Program-made: the position numbers and the translations under genes
Notes under the pieces: model-generated
What the model was told of the DNA's origin: nothing
The model's database searches: none
The model's input: the letters and a program-made list of their open reading frames with translations, nothing else
Source of the DNA: Corbicula japonica
Taxonomy: Eukaryota; Mollusca; Bivalvia; Venerida; Cyrenidae
Assembly: GCA_038501625.1 (NCBI GenBank)
Contig: JAZAYU010000005.1
Location: 10,565,484 to 10,629,483, forward strand
Direction of reading: 5' to 3'
DNA length: 64,000 nucleotides
In this document: one piece after another, positions 21,401 to 26,554 of the stretch
Position numbering within the stretch: position 1 is the first letter of the stretch
Layout: the number at the start of each line of letters is the position of its first letter

Positions 21401-22470
21401 TAACCCTTTCCTCCATATATACGCATTTTTACATTCATCTGATCAGGATCTGCACTGGTCGCATTTTGGTCAGAAATAATCTAATGAATCAAAAAGCGAA
21501 CGGATATGCCGGCTGATCTGGATCTAAACTGTTTGCCCTCGCAATAAAGGTGTGTCAATGGAGAAAAGAGTTAAAGACATGGCATCTGTCCAGTTAATCT
21601 ACACTTATTTCTTTACTTCATTATGTTTTCATATGAAATTTGTATTCTATTTGTGCTTCAACATTCTGTTTCTCGACTTCCAGTACCACTATTTCTTCTT
21701 CAGATTAACAACTTTTCCAGCTTCCTGTACCACCAGCATTGTTTCATGTTCCATGTTTTTGTATGAGCTAGAGTTACGATTATGTTAGTCATACTATTTT
21801 TCAGCATTCTGTAGTTACAAGGGACAATTCTATACACAAGATCAAACCTGGAATGATGGCTGCAGTCAGGCTTGTACTTGCACAAATGCTGACCAAGGAA
21901 TGTACTCCTGCAGATCTGTGTATGTATTTTATCCTTTTAATTCTGAAACATCAGTACTTTTTAACCCTTCAGTACATGGATACACCTATATTGTAATCAC
22001 TTGGGCAATATCTGTGCAGTCAGATCTGTATTTTATTTACTGTTCAATTATTGGTCAGATCCTGGTTGCTCTTGGTGTAGATCCTGATCATATGATTCGA
22101 TATGCAGGTAGATCTGGATCTGCAATGGTTGCCCATGGGATATAAGCTGTATCTTATGGAATAAAGGGCTATCATATATGAATTGATTTATATCATTTAA
22201 TTTTATGGGGAGGATTTAAGCTATATCACTGGTGTTAAAGCCTGTGATATAACTTTCCAATAACAACAGAAAATAAAGTTATTCTGATGTATATAGACGA
22301 GACACCATTTATATTTCAGCTGTCTGAACTGGAACACCCTGCCATCAATCTGTCACCTGGAGGATGCCCCGCCTGGTCTCTGCTGCCAACAACCCAGATG
22401 TCCAAACGGAGTCATTATCAACATACCGAAGGCGTACAAAGACCAGTATCCAGGATACAACTACGTCTAG
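293..22470 (+). CDS. Secreted VWC/ShK multidomain protein, 3' 21 exons (5' end outside window)
   Basis: Exons: 293-410, 899-1128, 1655-1769, 2177-2382, 3112-3189, 3482-3596, 4526-4740, 5458-5572, 8014-8282, 8933-9082, 10577-10738, 11445-11486, 13131-13309, 13803-13960, 14560-14735, 15408-15455, 16354-16413, 19654-19765, 20739-20869, 21805-21919, 22320-22470. All boundaries are AG/GT and phases match at every junction. By my count the joined frame is 980 codons plus a stop, with no internal stop. Order: four von Willebrand factor C domains, three ShK domains, an unnamed module of about 187 aa, then two VWC domains, joined by Pro/Thr- or Gly-rich linkers. Every domain is disulfide-rich, so the product is extracellular. 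No transmembrane segment is seen in this part. The first visible exon begins mid-codon, so signal peptide and N-terminus lie upstream. VWC domains often bind BMP/TGF-beta ligands or matrix, but no ligand can be inferred here. Chordin/kielin-like naming would be loose, since ShK domains are not part of those families. Confidence 0.88.
899..1128 (+). CDS. VWC1, second half plus Pro/Thr/Gly linker
   Basis: Acceptor at 897-898, donor GT at 1129. The junction codon is Gln. The exon opens with CPVYSGLP and contains SCCMQPVC, the CC..C ending of a VWC domain, completing ten cysteines. A linker rich in Pro, Thr and Gly of about 50 residues follows. The donor GGTTTG is weak, so the exact 3' end is less certain than for the other exons. 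Confidence 0.82.
1440..1625. mobile_element. Family A MITE, degenerate copy
   Basis: Contains GACCCTGATCAAAC and a CCTGATCAGACCATGTGGATG block followed by GGCTGATCTGAG, the internal words of family A. Ends are eroded. Intron of the VWC/ShK gene. Confidence 0.45.
1655..1769 (+). CDS. VWC2, first half
   Basis: Acceptor CTGTTACAG just before 1655, donor GTGAGT at 1770. Phase 1 in, phase 2 out. Encodes DQCVYQGTLH, then WDDGCDFVCTC and YRC, the five-cysteine N-terminal VWC half. It is the same length (115 nt) as the matching exons of VWC3, VWC4 and VWC6. Confidence 0.88.
2177..2382 (+). CDS. VWC2, second half plus Pro-rich linker
   Basis: Acceptor TTCTTTCACAG, donor GTACAC at 2383. Opens CPQFPSLPNYC, with GQCCKSLTC closing the domain. 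A linker of about 45 residues rich in Pro, Val, Thr and Gln follows. Phase 2 in, phase 1 out. Confidence 0.87.
2785..2900. mobile_element. Family A MITE fragment
   Basis: The block AACAGTGCAGATCCTGATCAGACAGCCATCC matches the family A core (shown here only in part as AGTGCAGATCCTGATCAG). No terminal repeats are recognisable. Confidence 0.4.
3112..3189 (+). CDS. Gly/Tyr-rich linker exon
   Basis: A symmetric 1-1 exon of 78 nt between a CATATCAG acceptor and a GTATGA donor. It encodes 26 residues with GGGFYPGGGYY and no cysteine. It adds a flexible spacer between VWC2 and VWC3. Because both phases are 1 it could be skipped without a frameshift. Confidence 0.75.
3482..3596 (+). CDS. VWC3, first half
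   Basis: Acceptor CCTTGTAG, donor GTAAGT at 3597. Encodes DKCVYKNRLYNQG, then WQDGCDYSCEC and YVC. Length 115 nt, phase 1 in and phase 2 out, as in the other VWC first-half exons. Confidence 0.88.
4131..4365. mobile_element. Family A MITE, near full length
   Basis: TAAACCCTTTCC at the start and GGAAAGGCTTAA at the end. Inside are paired blocks GATCCTGATCAGAC / CTGATCAGGATC and the A+T spacer TTCATTAGGTTATTT that recurs in most copies. Intronic. Confidence 0.6.
4526..4740 (+). CDS. VWC3, second half plus linker
   Basis: Acceptor TAATTCTAG, donor GTATGT at 4741. Opens CPVYNNLPSQQC, with GQCCSQPMC ending the domain. The tail of about 50 residues contains Asn, Pro, Gly, Phe and Tyr and no further cysteine. 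Confidence 0.87.
5458..5572 (+). CDS. VWC4, first half
   Basis: Acceptor TTTGTTCAG, donor GTAAGT at 5573. Encodes CVYKGTTYHKND, then WDDGCDFTCTC and YSC. 115 nt, phases 1/2. The following intron of 2.4 kb is among the longest in the gene and holds a 317-bp tandem duplication. Confidence 0.88.
6111..6737. repeat. Tandem duplication, about 317-bp unit, two copies
   Basis: The segment from AATGCAGATTTAACTTTC recurs 317 bp later (6428) almost unchanged to about 6737, with few point differences and one small deletion. Each unit holds a smaller inverted pair, TGCAACATTTATTT / AAATAAATGTTGCA. It lies in the intron between the two VWC4 exons. Confidence 0.8.
6972..7085. mobile_element. Family B palindromic MITE, degenerate
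   Basis: Starts GCCCATGGTCATAA and ends AAGATCTTGGGC, with paired GAGACTGGAG / GACTGGTCTCCAGTC inside. It matches the self-complementary family seen best at 50271-50413. Confidence 0.5.
7786..7975. mobile_element. Family A MITE copy
   Basis: Begins AACCCTTTACTC and contains CAGGGTCTACACCAGTTG, TTAGATTCATTAGATTA and GTAGATCTGGAG. It ends about 38 bp before the acceptor of exon 8014. Confidence 0.5.
8014..8282 (+). CDS. VWC4 second half fused to ShK1
   Basis: Acceptor ATCTTCAG, donor GTATGT at 8283. Opens CPTYTNIPPIC and closes the VWC with GSCCQRVEC. A Thr/Pro/Gln linker of about 25 residues and a complete ShK domain follow, with CHDNIDNCKDYG, then AC, DWAVRNC and TCGFC (six cysteines). VWC and ShK share one exon here, while the next two ShK domains have their own. 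Confidence 0.88.
8385..8512. mobile_element. Family B palindromic MITE, degenerate
   Basis: Flanked by GACCCAAGATCAAAC and ATCTTGGGC, with paired CTGAGACCAG / GAGACTGGACTGCAATCTC. Intron between exons 8014 and 8933. Confidence 0.5.
8650..8842. mobile_element. Family A MITE copy
   Basis: Contains GTGTAAATCCAGATCAGCC, GCACATCCATGCCGTTTGAA and AGGATCTATGC. Ends near AAAGGATTAA. Lies about 90 bp upstream of exon 8933. Confidence 0.5.
8933..9082 (+). CDS. ShK2 exon
   Basis: Acceptor TTTTTTTGCAG, donor GTAAGT at 9083; phase 1-1. Encodes one ShK domain: CIDKLSDCKDYGLQAC, PWALDNC, then YCGLC, followed by a TTTAP spacer. It is close in sequence to ShK1, which suggests tandem duplication of a module. 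Confidence 0.88.
9293..10455. mobile_element. Non-autonomous Tc1/mariner (pogo/Tigger-like) element, 1163 bp
   Basis: The left end reads CACTGCAGACTCTTTATAAC and the right end is its near-exact inverse, ATAAAGAGTCCGCAGTG. A TA dinucleotide flanks each side (9291-9292 and 10456-10457), as expected for TA target-site duplication. CG-containing words near both ends (AACGCGG, ACCGCGTTATA) resemble pogo/Tigger termini as I recall them. The interior has only short unrelated ORFs and no DDE transposase, so it depends on a partner. It lies in the intron before exon 10577. Confidence 0.7.
10577..10738 (+). CDS. ShK3 exon
   Basis: Acceptor GGCTTTTAG, donor GTAAGT at 10739; phase 1-1. Encodes a Ser/Gln-rich spacer then CVDALATC, FYC, SWALQNC and TCNLC. 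The six-cysteine ShK pattern is kept, although the segment between the second and third cysteines diverges from ShK1 and ShK2. Confidence 0.85.
10911..10929 (+). repeat. 19-bp copy of the ShK3 exon end inside its own intron
   Basis: TTGTAACCTCTGCAGTGTT is identical to exon bases 10716-10734 and lies 195 bp downstream in the intron. No donor-like GTAAGT follows this copy. A short templated duplication is the simplest reading. Confidence 0.65.
11111..11287. mobile_element. Family A MITE copy
   Basis: Starts at a TTTCCTCCATAGATACACC block and ends with ATGGAGGAAAGGGTTA. Carries paired GATCCAGATCAGCC / GGCTGATCTAGATCTACACT blocks. Intronic. Confidence 0.6.
11445..11486 (+). CDS. Thr/Pro micro-exon linker
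   Basis: A 42-nt symmetric 1-1 exon between TTTATTTCAG and GTAGGT. It encodes 14 residues of Thr/Pro repeats (TTPTTPAP), a mucin-like spacer suited to O-glycosylation. The frame closes only by phase, so certainty is moderate. Confidence 0.68.
11600..11740. mobile_element. Family A MITE, degenerate
   Basis: Contains AGACCCTGATCAAATAG, CAGTGTAGACTCAGATCAAA and TGTGGATGTGCAGGCTAATAG. Terminal repeats are lost. Confidence 0.4.
11745..11868. mobile_element. Family B palindromic MITE
   Basis: Starts GGCTCAAGATCATAAAATC and ends CAGTTTTATCATCATGGGCC, with AGACCATTCTCAAATCT and GAGATTTGAGACTGGTTTCC inside. Confidence 0.6.
12516..13108. mobile_element. Foldback element with about 240-bp inverted arms
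   Basis: The left arm (about 12516-12757) and right arm (about 12860-13108) are inverted copies: GATCCATAATATCTGATACC on the left against GGTATCAGATATTATGGACC-type sequence on the right, and CATTGGCATACAATTTT against AAAATTGTATGCCTATG. The centre has TGACGTCA-like words. The right arm ends about 22 bp before the acceptor of exon 13131. No coding capacity. Confidence 0.7.
13131..13309 (+). CDS. Unnamed extracellular module, part 1
   Basis: Acceptor GACCTTGTTCAG, donor GTATGA at 13310; phase 1 in, phase 0 out. Encodes WLMLLKGVAG, LYQLWYSG, ASYNGHYKPDYSNHW and DLCIDQ. It starts a module of about 187 aa shared with the next three exons. From memory, W/LW/HYK/NW blocks like these recur in uncharacterised secreted proteins of marine invertebrates, but I cannot name a family. 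Confidence 0.82.
13505..13647. mobile_element. Family A MITE, partial
   Basis: Contains GGTCAGAAATAACCTAATGA, AACAGTTTAGATCCTGATCA and TGTGGAGGAAAGGGATA: the right half of a typical copy. Intron between exons 13131 and 13803. Confidence 0.55.
13803..13960 (+). CDS. Unnamed extracellular module, part 2
   Basis: Acceptor TTTATTTGACAG; the donor is GTAAAA at 13961, a weak match to the consensus. Phase 0 in, phase 2 out. Encodes IKVAIYNQG, NIIFNATGADKMSWF and the segment STWTDIK. A family A MITE begins only a few bases after the donor. Confidence 0.84.
13968..14200. mobile_element. Family A MITE abutting a splice donor
   Basis: TTAACCCTTTACTC begins five bases after the GT of the exon 13803 donor, and the element ends AATGGGTTTAA-like at 14200. 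It contains GTGTAGATCCTGACCAGCC and paired CTGGATCTATACT / GGATCTACACTG. Confidence 0.6.
14560..14735 (+). CDS. Unnamed extracellular module, part 3
   Basis: Acceptor GTTGTTTTAG, donor GTAAGT at 14736; phase 2 in, phase 1 out. Encodes GREFYISG, CDSFGWIMIS, AACFYE and FYYAPG...HWGF. Two cysteines about 15 residues apart could form an internal disulfide. Confidence 0.85.
15408..15455 (+). CDS. Unnamed extracellular module, C-terminal part
   Basis: A 48-nt symmetric 1-1 exon between TATTTTCCAG and GTAAGT. Encodes TNPGTGDVFVIEAQSR, which reads as the last strand of the module. A full-length family A MITE starts 25 bp after the donor. Confidence 0.8.
15481..15655. mobile_element. Family A MITE, intact ends
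   Basis: TTAACCCTTTCCTC at the start and GAGGAAAGGGTTAA at the end are perfect inverse terminal repeats. Internal words ATCAGCCAGCACATCTGTGG and GGTCAGAAATAACTTAA are typical. This is one of the best copies for defining the family. Confidence 0.7.
16354..16413 (+). CDS. Linker exon (Pro/Thr/Gln)
   Basis: A 60-nt symmetric 1-1 exon between ACATTTTAG and GTAATT. Encodes CPPGSQTGQPTNFPQTTKAA, a spacer between the unnamed module and VWC5. Its first residue is a lone cysteine formed across the junction. Confidence 0.75.
16918..17634. mobile_element. Large near-perfect palindrome (about 355-bp arms)
   Basis: The left arm from AGGTTCCGCAAAGATTGC is repeated inverted on the right, ending GCAATCTTTGCGGAACCTTA. 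The axis is near 17278, within AGTGAAAGTACTTTCACT. The arms pair almost base for base with a spacer of only a few bases. No ORF of note. It lies in the 3.2-kb intron before VWC5; related words occur at 13371-13460, 17635-17720, 18345-18420 and 18570-18600, so parts of this family are scattered nearby. Confidence 0.8.
19230..19640 (+). repeat. Tandem repeat, about 133-bp unit, three copies
   Basis: The word TACCTCCCTTCTCTGTCATG starts at 19261, 19395 and 19528, giving periods of 134 and 133 bp. Copies share TTGGCAGGTAGGTGATTTTT and CAGCAGTAGTACCTGG. The array ends just before the VWC5 acceptor. A decayed single copy precedes the duplicated VWC5 exon (about 23220-23290). Confidence 0.8.
19654..19765 (+). 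CDS. VWC5, first half
   Basis: Acceptor CATTTTTCAG, donor GTAATT at 19766; phase 1 in, phase 2 out. Encodes ICEYKGKQYTQ, WTDGCQYNCTC and YRC. The exon at 23316-23427 is a second copy (roughly 12 differences in 112 nt by eye). Confidence 0.87.
20739..20869 (+). CDS. VWC5, second half plus short linker
   Basis: Acceptor TTTCATTACAG, donor GTAAGA at 20870. Opens CPQYTNLPPGC, with GDCCAQPDC closing the domain, then a hydrophobic spacer of about 20 residues. It is duplicated at 23790-23923. Confidence 0.87.
20925..21225. mobile_element. Family A MITE interrupted by a family B MITE
   Basis: Family A words (CTGATCAGGATCTACACT, TAGATCCATTAGATTATTT) run up to about 21028, then a family B palindrome intervenes, and family A resumes at GATCAGACTGCATAGATG. 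GATCAG occurs on both sides of the inserted copy, consistent with a short target-site duplication. Confidence 0.6.
21029..21173. mobile_element. Family B palindromic MITE nested in family A
   Basis: TCCCAAGGTTATAAAACTGAG at the left is the inverse of CTCAGTTTTATAAGCTTG at the right (internal words CAGTCTCAAATCTCAAGCAT and GAGATTTGAGACTGGTTG). The arms are over 60 bp with a short loop between GATTGGCTGAAATGG and its inverse. Confidence 0.7.
21400..21574. mobile_element. Family A MITE, intact ends
   Basis: TTAACCCTTTCCTCCATA at the start, ATGGAGAAAAGAGTTAA at the end, with GATCAGGATCTGCACTGG, GGTCAGAAATAATCTAATGA and GGCTGATCTGGATCTAAACT inside. Confidence 0.7.
21805..21919 (+). CDS. VWC6, first half
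   Basis: Acceptor TTTTTCAG, donor GTATGT at 21920; phase 1 in, phase 2 out. Encodes FCSYKGQFYTQ, WNDGCSQACTC and YSC. The copy at 24380-24494 differs at about three bases. Confidence 0.87.
21961..22170. mobile_element. Family A MITE copy
   Basis: Starts TTAACCCTTCAGTACATGG and ends GGAATAAAGGGC. Contains GTGTAGATCCTGATCA and GTAGATCTGGATCTGCAA. Intron before the terminal exon. Confidence 0.6.
22320..22470 (+). CDS. VWC6, second half and stop: terminal exon
   Basis: Acceptor ATATTTCAG; phase 2 in. Opens CLNWNTLPSIC, with GLCCQQPRC completing the tenth cysteine, followed by a tail of about 25 residues ending GYNYV and TAG at 22468-22470. An AATAAA follows 57 bp downstream. The position of the stop right after a complete VWC domain argues for a true terminus. 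Confidence 0.86.
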
Positions 22471-22526
22471 GGACATGTTGCAGCTTTTGTCTAATTTAAT
22501 TGTCTTTGTTATAATTATAATTCGAA

Positions 22527-22532
22527 AATAAA
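22527..22532 (+). terminator. Candidate polyadenylation signal AATAAA
   Basis: A canonical AATAAA lies 57 bp after the TAG of the VWC/ShK gene. Cleavage would be expected 10-30 bp further on. Assigned from motif and position only. Confidence 0.5.
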
Positions 22533-22649
22533 ATATGTACATTAAATTCCTTTTTGTCATCTTTCATACAGGTTGTCAACTAGACCACCTAAATTGGTCT
22601 TGGAAGTGCCATTTTTAAAATGTTACAATTCCTTATCATTAACCTGAAA

Positions 22650-23230
22650 TCTGTATGCTTAGTGGGGCAATTTAACCCCATATTAAACAATACAATTTTC
22701 AACCATTAACATAAACACTTGTATTCTCCATTTTATTGAAAATCTTCTTTCTCCATTTTAGACAAGTCCTCATTGTATTTGAATCTGTCACATTTTGGTG
22801 TTTGTCTACATTTTAAGGAGCCTCCACAATTTTGACATTCCTTGTTATGTGAGAGTCTAAATCGTGTTTCAGGAGCCCCATCAATTTTGGCATTCTCCAT
22901 GGTTTAAAGGGTCTCTCTTGCATTTGTTTGGTTGTTTCTCTGGTTTAAAGGAAGTCTCCTGCATTCTTGCTTCAAAAACACATTTGCAAATTTTTGGTCA
23001 GTCTTGCTCATTTTAAGGACCAAATAAATTTCTTTTTTTTATTGAAATTGAAAATCCATCTTTTTTTAAGCCAAATTCTCCCTCATTTTGAACACCAAAC
23101 ACCCTGAATATGATACATAAATCTCACTCATTTGGGTGCCAAAATCATCCTCAATTTTGAAGACAATAAATATGAAGTAAAAATCCTGATTCTAAAACCA
23201 AAATCATCCTCATTTTCAAGCCAAAATCTC
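22650..23230 (+). repeat. Degenerate short-word repeats between the two VWC cassettes
   Basis: About 580 bp of loosely repeated words such as CTCCATTTTA, ACATTTTAAGGAG, CATTTTGA and CCAAAATCATCCTC, without a clean period. No ORF or exon signal. It separates the stop-bearing exon from the duplicated cassette. Confidence 0.5.
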
Positions 23231-23315
23231 TCATTTGTCATAAAAGTTACTAAGCAGGTTTAGTATTTCTTAACTTCTGCAGGGGTACAGCCATATGTAA
23301 TTTGACATTTTTCAG

Positions 23316-23427
23316 TATGCGAATACAAGGGCAACCATTACACACAGGGTCAACAATGGACAGATGGATGTCAGTACAACTGTACTTGTGAAGATGCTGC
23401 TATTGGATATTACAGATGCAGAACATT
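23316..23427 (+). CDS. Duplicate VWC5 first-half exon
   Basis: Acceptor CATTTTTCAG (same upstream words as exon 19654, including a shared stretch before the acceptor), donor GTAAGT at 23428; phase 1 in, phase 2 out. Encodes MCEYKGNHYTQ, WTDGCQYNCTC and YRC. The frame is intact and changes are mostly conservative, so it looks functional rather than decayed. It lies 846 bp after the upstream stop codon. Confidence 0.8.
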
Positions 23428-23789
23428 GTAAGTTATATAGACAGATTATTTTCAAATTACAGCCAACAAACCTTTATGTAATGTTAACTCATTTGTATTA
23501 CTGTGGATGAAATTTGATTTTAGTAAATAGTATTGTTATGGCTTCATTGTATTTATAAGTTGTTTTAGCTGGATTTTTTCCAGTAAAAAATTTGGCTTAC
23601 CGGTATATATTGAAAAAAAAACGGGGTAACAGGCAAGTGGGCAGACAAGCAGATGGACTAGTGACTTCTACCATTGTGTTTTTAGTTTTATATTTAACTT
23701 GTTACATTTTTTTCATTTTGGTAATGGTGGAACTTCAGGAGCAGACTCGCATGGTTTAATCAATTGAGAATTTACCAATTTCATTACAG

Positions 23790-23923
23790 ATGTCCACAGT
23801 ACACGAACCTGCCACCAGGCTGCAAACTGATTACTACCCCTGGTGACTGCTGTGCTCAACCAGACTGTGCAATGAATCAAGCCGTTGTTACCATTGCCCC
23901 TATTATCTTTGTTCCTGGAACCT
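23790..23923 (+). CDS. Duplicate VWC5 second-half exon
   Basis: Acceptor TTTCATTACAG, donor GTAAGA at 23924; phase 2 in, phase 1 out. Opens CPQYTNLPPGC, with GDCCAQPDC, then a diverged hydrophobic linker. It is one codon longer than its partner at 20739-20869. Frame and splice sites are intact. Confidence 0.8.
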
Positions 23924-23956
23924 GTAAGAGCATTTTGCATTGTTATTTTTCATCTT

Positions 23957-24152
23957 TTTAACACTGTATGCCATGGATATAGCCTATATCCCCTGAGTCA
24001 ATAGCTTAGATTCTGATGTGCTTCACATCAACGCAGTGATCAGGATCTACACTGCTCACCTCCATATCCTCATCATAGTTATGAGTGAGAAGCAACCAGT
24101 GTAGATCATTATATGCAGGCTGATCTGGATCTACATTGGACCCATAAGATCA
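23957..24152. mobile_element. Family A MITE, degenerate
   Basis: Contains ATCCCCTGAGTCAATAGC, GTGATCAGGATCTACACTG, CCAGTGTAGATCATTATATG and GGCTGATCTGGATCTACATT. Sits in the duplicated-cassette intron. Confidence 0.5.
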
Positions 24153-24379
24153 TGTTGTCTGTAATGTATATTTATGGTGTCTGTAAAGTTGATTTCTTTA
24201 AACCAATGTGTACTCGTAATATTTCTTCCATTAGTCCTTTAATGCTCTGTTTTTCGACTGCCATTACTACTTTTTCTTCTTTAAATTCACATTTGTTCAA
24301 CATCCTGCAGCGCCATCATTGTTATGTGTCATGTTTCACTATGAGCTTGAGTAATGAATATGTTTATTACTTTTTTCAG

Positions 24380-24494
24380 CATTCTGTAATTACAAGGGAC
24401 AATTCTATACACAAGATCAGACCTGGAATGATGGCTGCAGTCAGACTTGTACTTGCACAAATGCTGACCAAGGAATGTACTCCTGCAGATCTGT
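24380..24494 (+). CDS. Duplicate VWC6 first-half exon; partner exon missing
   Basis: Acceptor CTTTTTTCAG, donor GTATGT at 24495; phase 1 in, phase 2 out. Nearly identical to exon 21805-21919 (about three changes in 115 nt), encoding FCNYKGQFYTQ, WNDGCSQTCTC and YSC. The required second-half exon with five cysteines is not found before the gap or in 26513-36000, so this copy is incomplete in the assembly. Confidence 0.8.
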
Positions 24495-24534
24495 GTATGT
24501 AGTTTGTCTATGATATTCTGAAACCTTAGCACTT

Positions 24535-24685
24535 TTAATCCTTCACTACAACTATATTATAACCAGATGGACAACCAGTGTAGATCCAGATATGCTGCAC
24601 ATCCATGCAGTTTGATCTGGACCTCTACTGTTTGGTTCTTGGTCAGAAATAATCTGATGAATCTAATAGTGAACATTTGATTTCA
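24535..24685. mobile_element. Family A MITE fragment
   Basis: Contains CAGTGTAGATCCAGATATGC, GCACATCCATGCAGTTTGAT and GGTCAGAAATAATCTGATGA. Lies between the last duplicated exon and the minisatellite. Confidence 0.5.
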
Positions 24686-24798
24686 CTGAAAGCAAATTTT
24701 TTCAGAAGCCACAAATGACTTTTTTGAGATGTCATAAAATTCCCCAATCTGTATTTTTACTGTTGCCCTGTCATAAAAAAAGGCGATACCATACATAG

Positions 24799-26012
24799 GG
24801 ATTGCTCTGCTCACACATATTGTCGTATTTAAGCCATATCAATGGAGTCGATGCCTAAGTAATCAATTTGGATCTACTCTGCTCACACATATTGTCGTAT
24901 TTTAGCCATATCAATGGAGTCAATGCCTAAGTAATCAATTTGGATCTACTCTGCTCACACATATTGTCGTATTTTAGCCATATCAATGGAGTCAATGCCT
25001 AAGTAATCAATTTGATCTACTCTGCTCACACATATTGTCATATTTTAGCCATATCAATGGAGTCAATGCCTAAGTAATCAATTTGGATCTACTCTGCGCA
25101 CACATATTGTCGTATTTTAGCCATATCAATGGAGTCAATGCCTAAGTAATCAATTTGGATCTTCTCTGCGCACACATATTGTCATATTTTAGCCATATCA
25201 ATGGAGTCAATGCCTAAGTAATCAATTTGGATCTACTCTGCTCACACATATTGTTGTATTTTAGCCATATCAATGGAGTCAATGCCTAAGTAATCAATTT
25301 GGATCTACTCTGCTCACACATATTGTCATATTTTAGCCATATCAATGGAGTCAATGCCTAAGTAATCAATTTGGATCTACACTGTGCACACATATTGTCG
25401 TATTTTAGCCATATCAATGGAGTCAATGCCTAAGTAATCAATTTGGATCTACTCTGCGCACACATATTGTCGTATTTTAGCCATATCAATGGAGTCAATG
25501 CCTAAGTAATCAATTTGATCTACTCTGCTCACACATATTGTCGTATTTAAGCCATATCAATGGAGTCAATGCCTAAGTAATCAATTTGATCTACTCTGCT
25601 CACACATATTGTCGTATTTTAGCCATATCAATGGAGTCAATGCCTAAGTAATCAATTTGGATCTACTCTGCTCACACATATTGTTGTATTTTAGCCATAT
25701 CAATGGAGTCAATGCCTAAGAGATCAATTTGGATCTACTCTGCTCACACATATTGTTGTATTTTAGCCATATCAATGGAGTCAATGCCTAAGTAATCAAT
25801 TTGGATCTACTCTGCTCACACATATTGTCATATTTTAGCCATATCAATGGAGTCAATGCCTAAGAGATCAATTTGGATCTACTCTGCTCACACATATTTT
25901 CGTATTTTAGCCATATCAATGGAGTCAATGCCTAAGTAATCAATTTGGATCTACTCTGCTCACACATATTTTCGTATTTTAGCCATATCAATGGAGTCAA
26001 TGCCTAAGAGAT
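24799..26012 (+). repeat. 72-bp minisatellite, about 17 copies, running into the gap
   Basis: The unit includes CTCTGCTCACACATATTGTC, TTAGCCATATCAATGGAGTC and AATGCCTAAGTAATCAATTT. Units are 72 bp (some 70 bp, lacking GG) with few substitutions (TTGTC/TTGTT/TTTTC, AGTAATC/AGAGATC). The array stops only because N begins, so its true length is unknown. The intact repeat and even spacing exclude CRISPR. Confidence 0.95.
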
Positions 26013-26512
26013 NNNNNNNNNNNNNNNNNNNNNNNNNNNNNNNNNNNNNNNNNNNNNNNNNNNNNNNNNNNNNNNNNNNNNNNNNNNNNNNNNNNNNNNN
26101 NNNNNNNNNNNNNNNNNNNNNNNNNNNNNNNNNNNNNNNNNNNNNNNNNNNNNNNNNNNNNNNNNNNNNNNNNNNNNNNNNNNNNNNNNNNNNNNNNNNN
26201 NNNNNNNNNNNNNNNNNNNNNNNNNNNNNNNNNNNNNNNNNNNNNNNNNNNNNNNNNNNNNNNNNNNNNNNNNNNNNNNNNNNNNNNNNNNNNNNNNNNN
26301 NNNNNNNNNNNNNNNNNNNNNNNNNNNNNNNNNNNNNNNNNNNNNNNNNNNNNNNNNNNNNNNNNNNNNNNNNNNNNNNNNNNNNNNNNNNNNNNNNNNN
26401 NNNNNNNNNNNNNNNNNNNNNNNNNNNNNNNNNNNNNNNNNNNNNNNNNNNNNNNNNNNNNNNNNNNNNNNNNNNNNNNNNNNNNNNNNNNNNNNNNNNN
26501 NNNNNNNNNNNN
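26013..26512. other. Assembly gap, exactly 500 N
   Basis: A run of 500 N, a conventional scaffold-gap size, so the real distance is unknown. It follows a collapsed or unfinished minisatellite and probably hides further array copies. The missing partner exon of the duplicated VWC6 could also be here. Confidence 0.99.
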
Positions 26513-26554
26513 CATCTGTGAAAAACAGAGTCAGTCACGCAAGCACATACCTAC

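Noticed and set aside
22287..22499. Frame of 70 codons over the terminal exon
   Set aside because: It is a different frame from the phase-consistent one and loses the VWC cysteine pattern; only the frame ending at 22470 completes the domain.
24799..26012. CRISPR-like array of 72-bp units
   Set aside because: The whole unit repeats with no unique spacers, and the DNA is animal; this is a minisatellite.
25960..26538. Open frames on both strands across the N run
   Set aside because: They consist almost wholly of unknown residues from the 500-N gap and carry no information.
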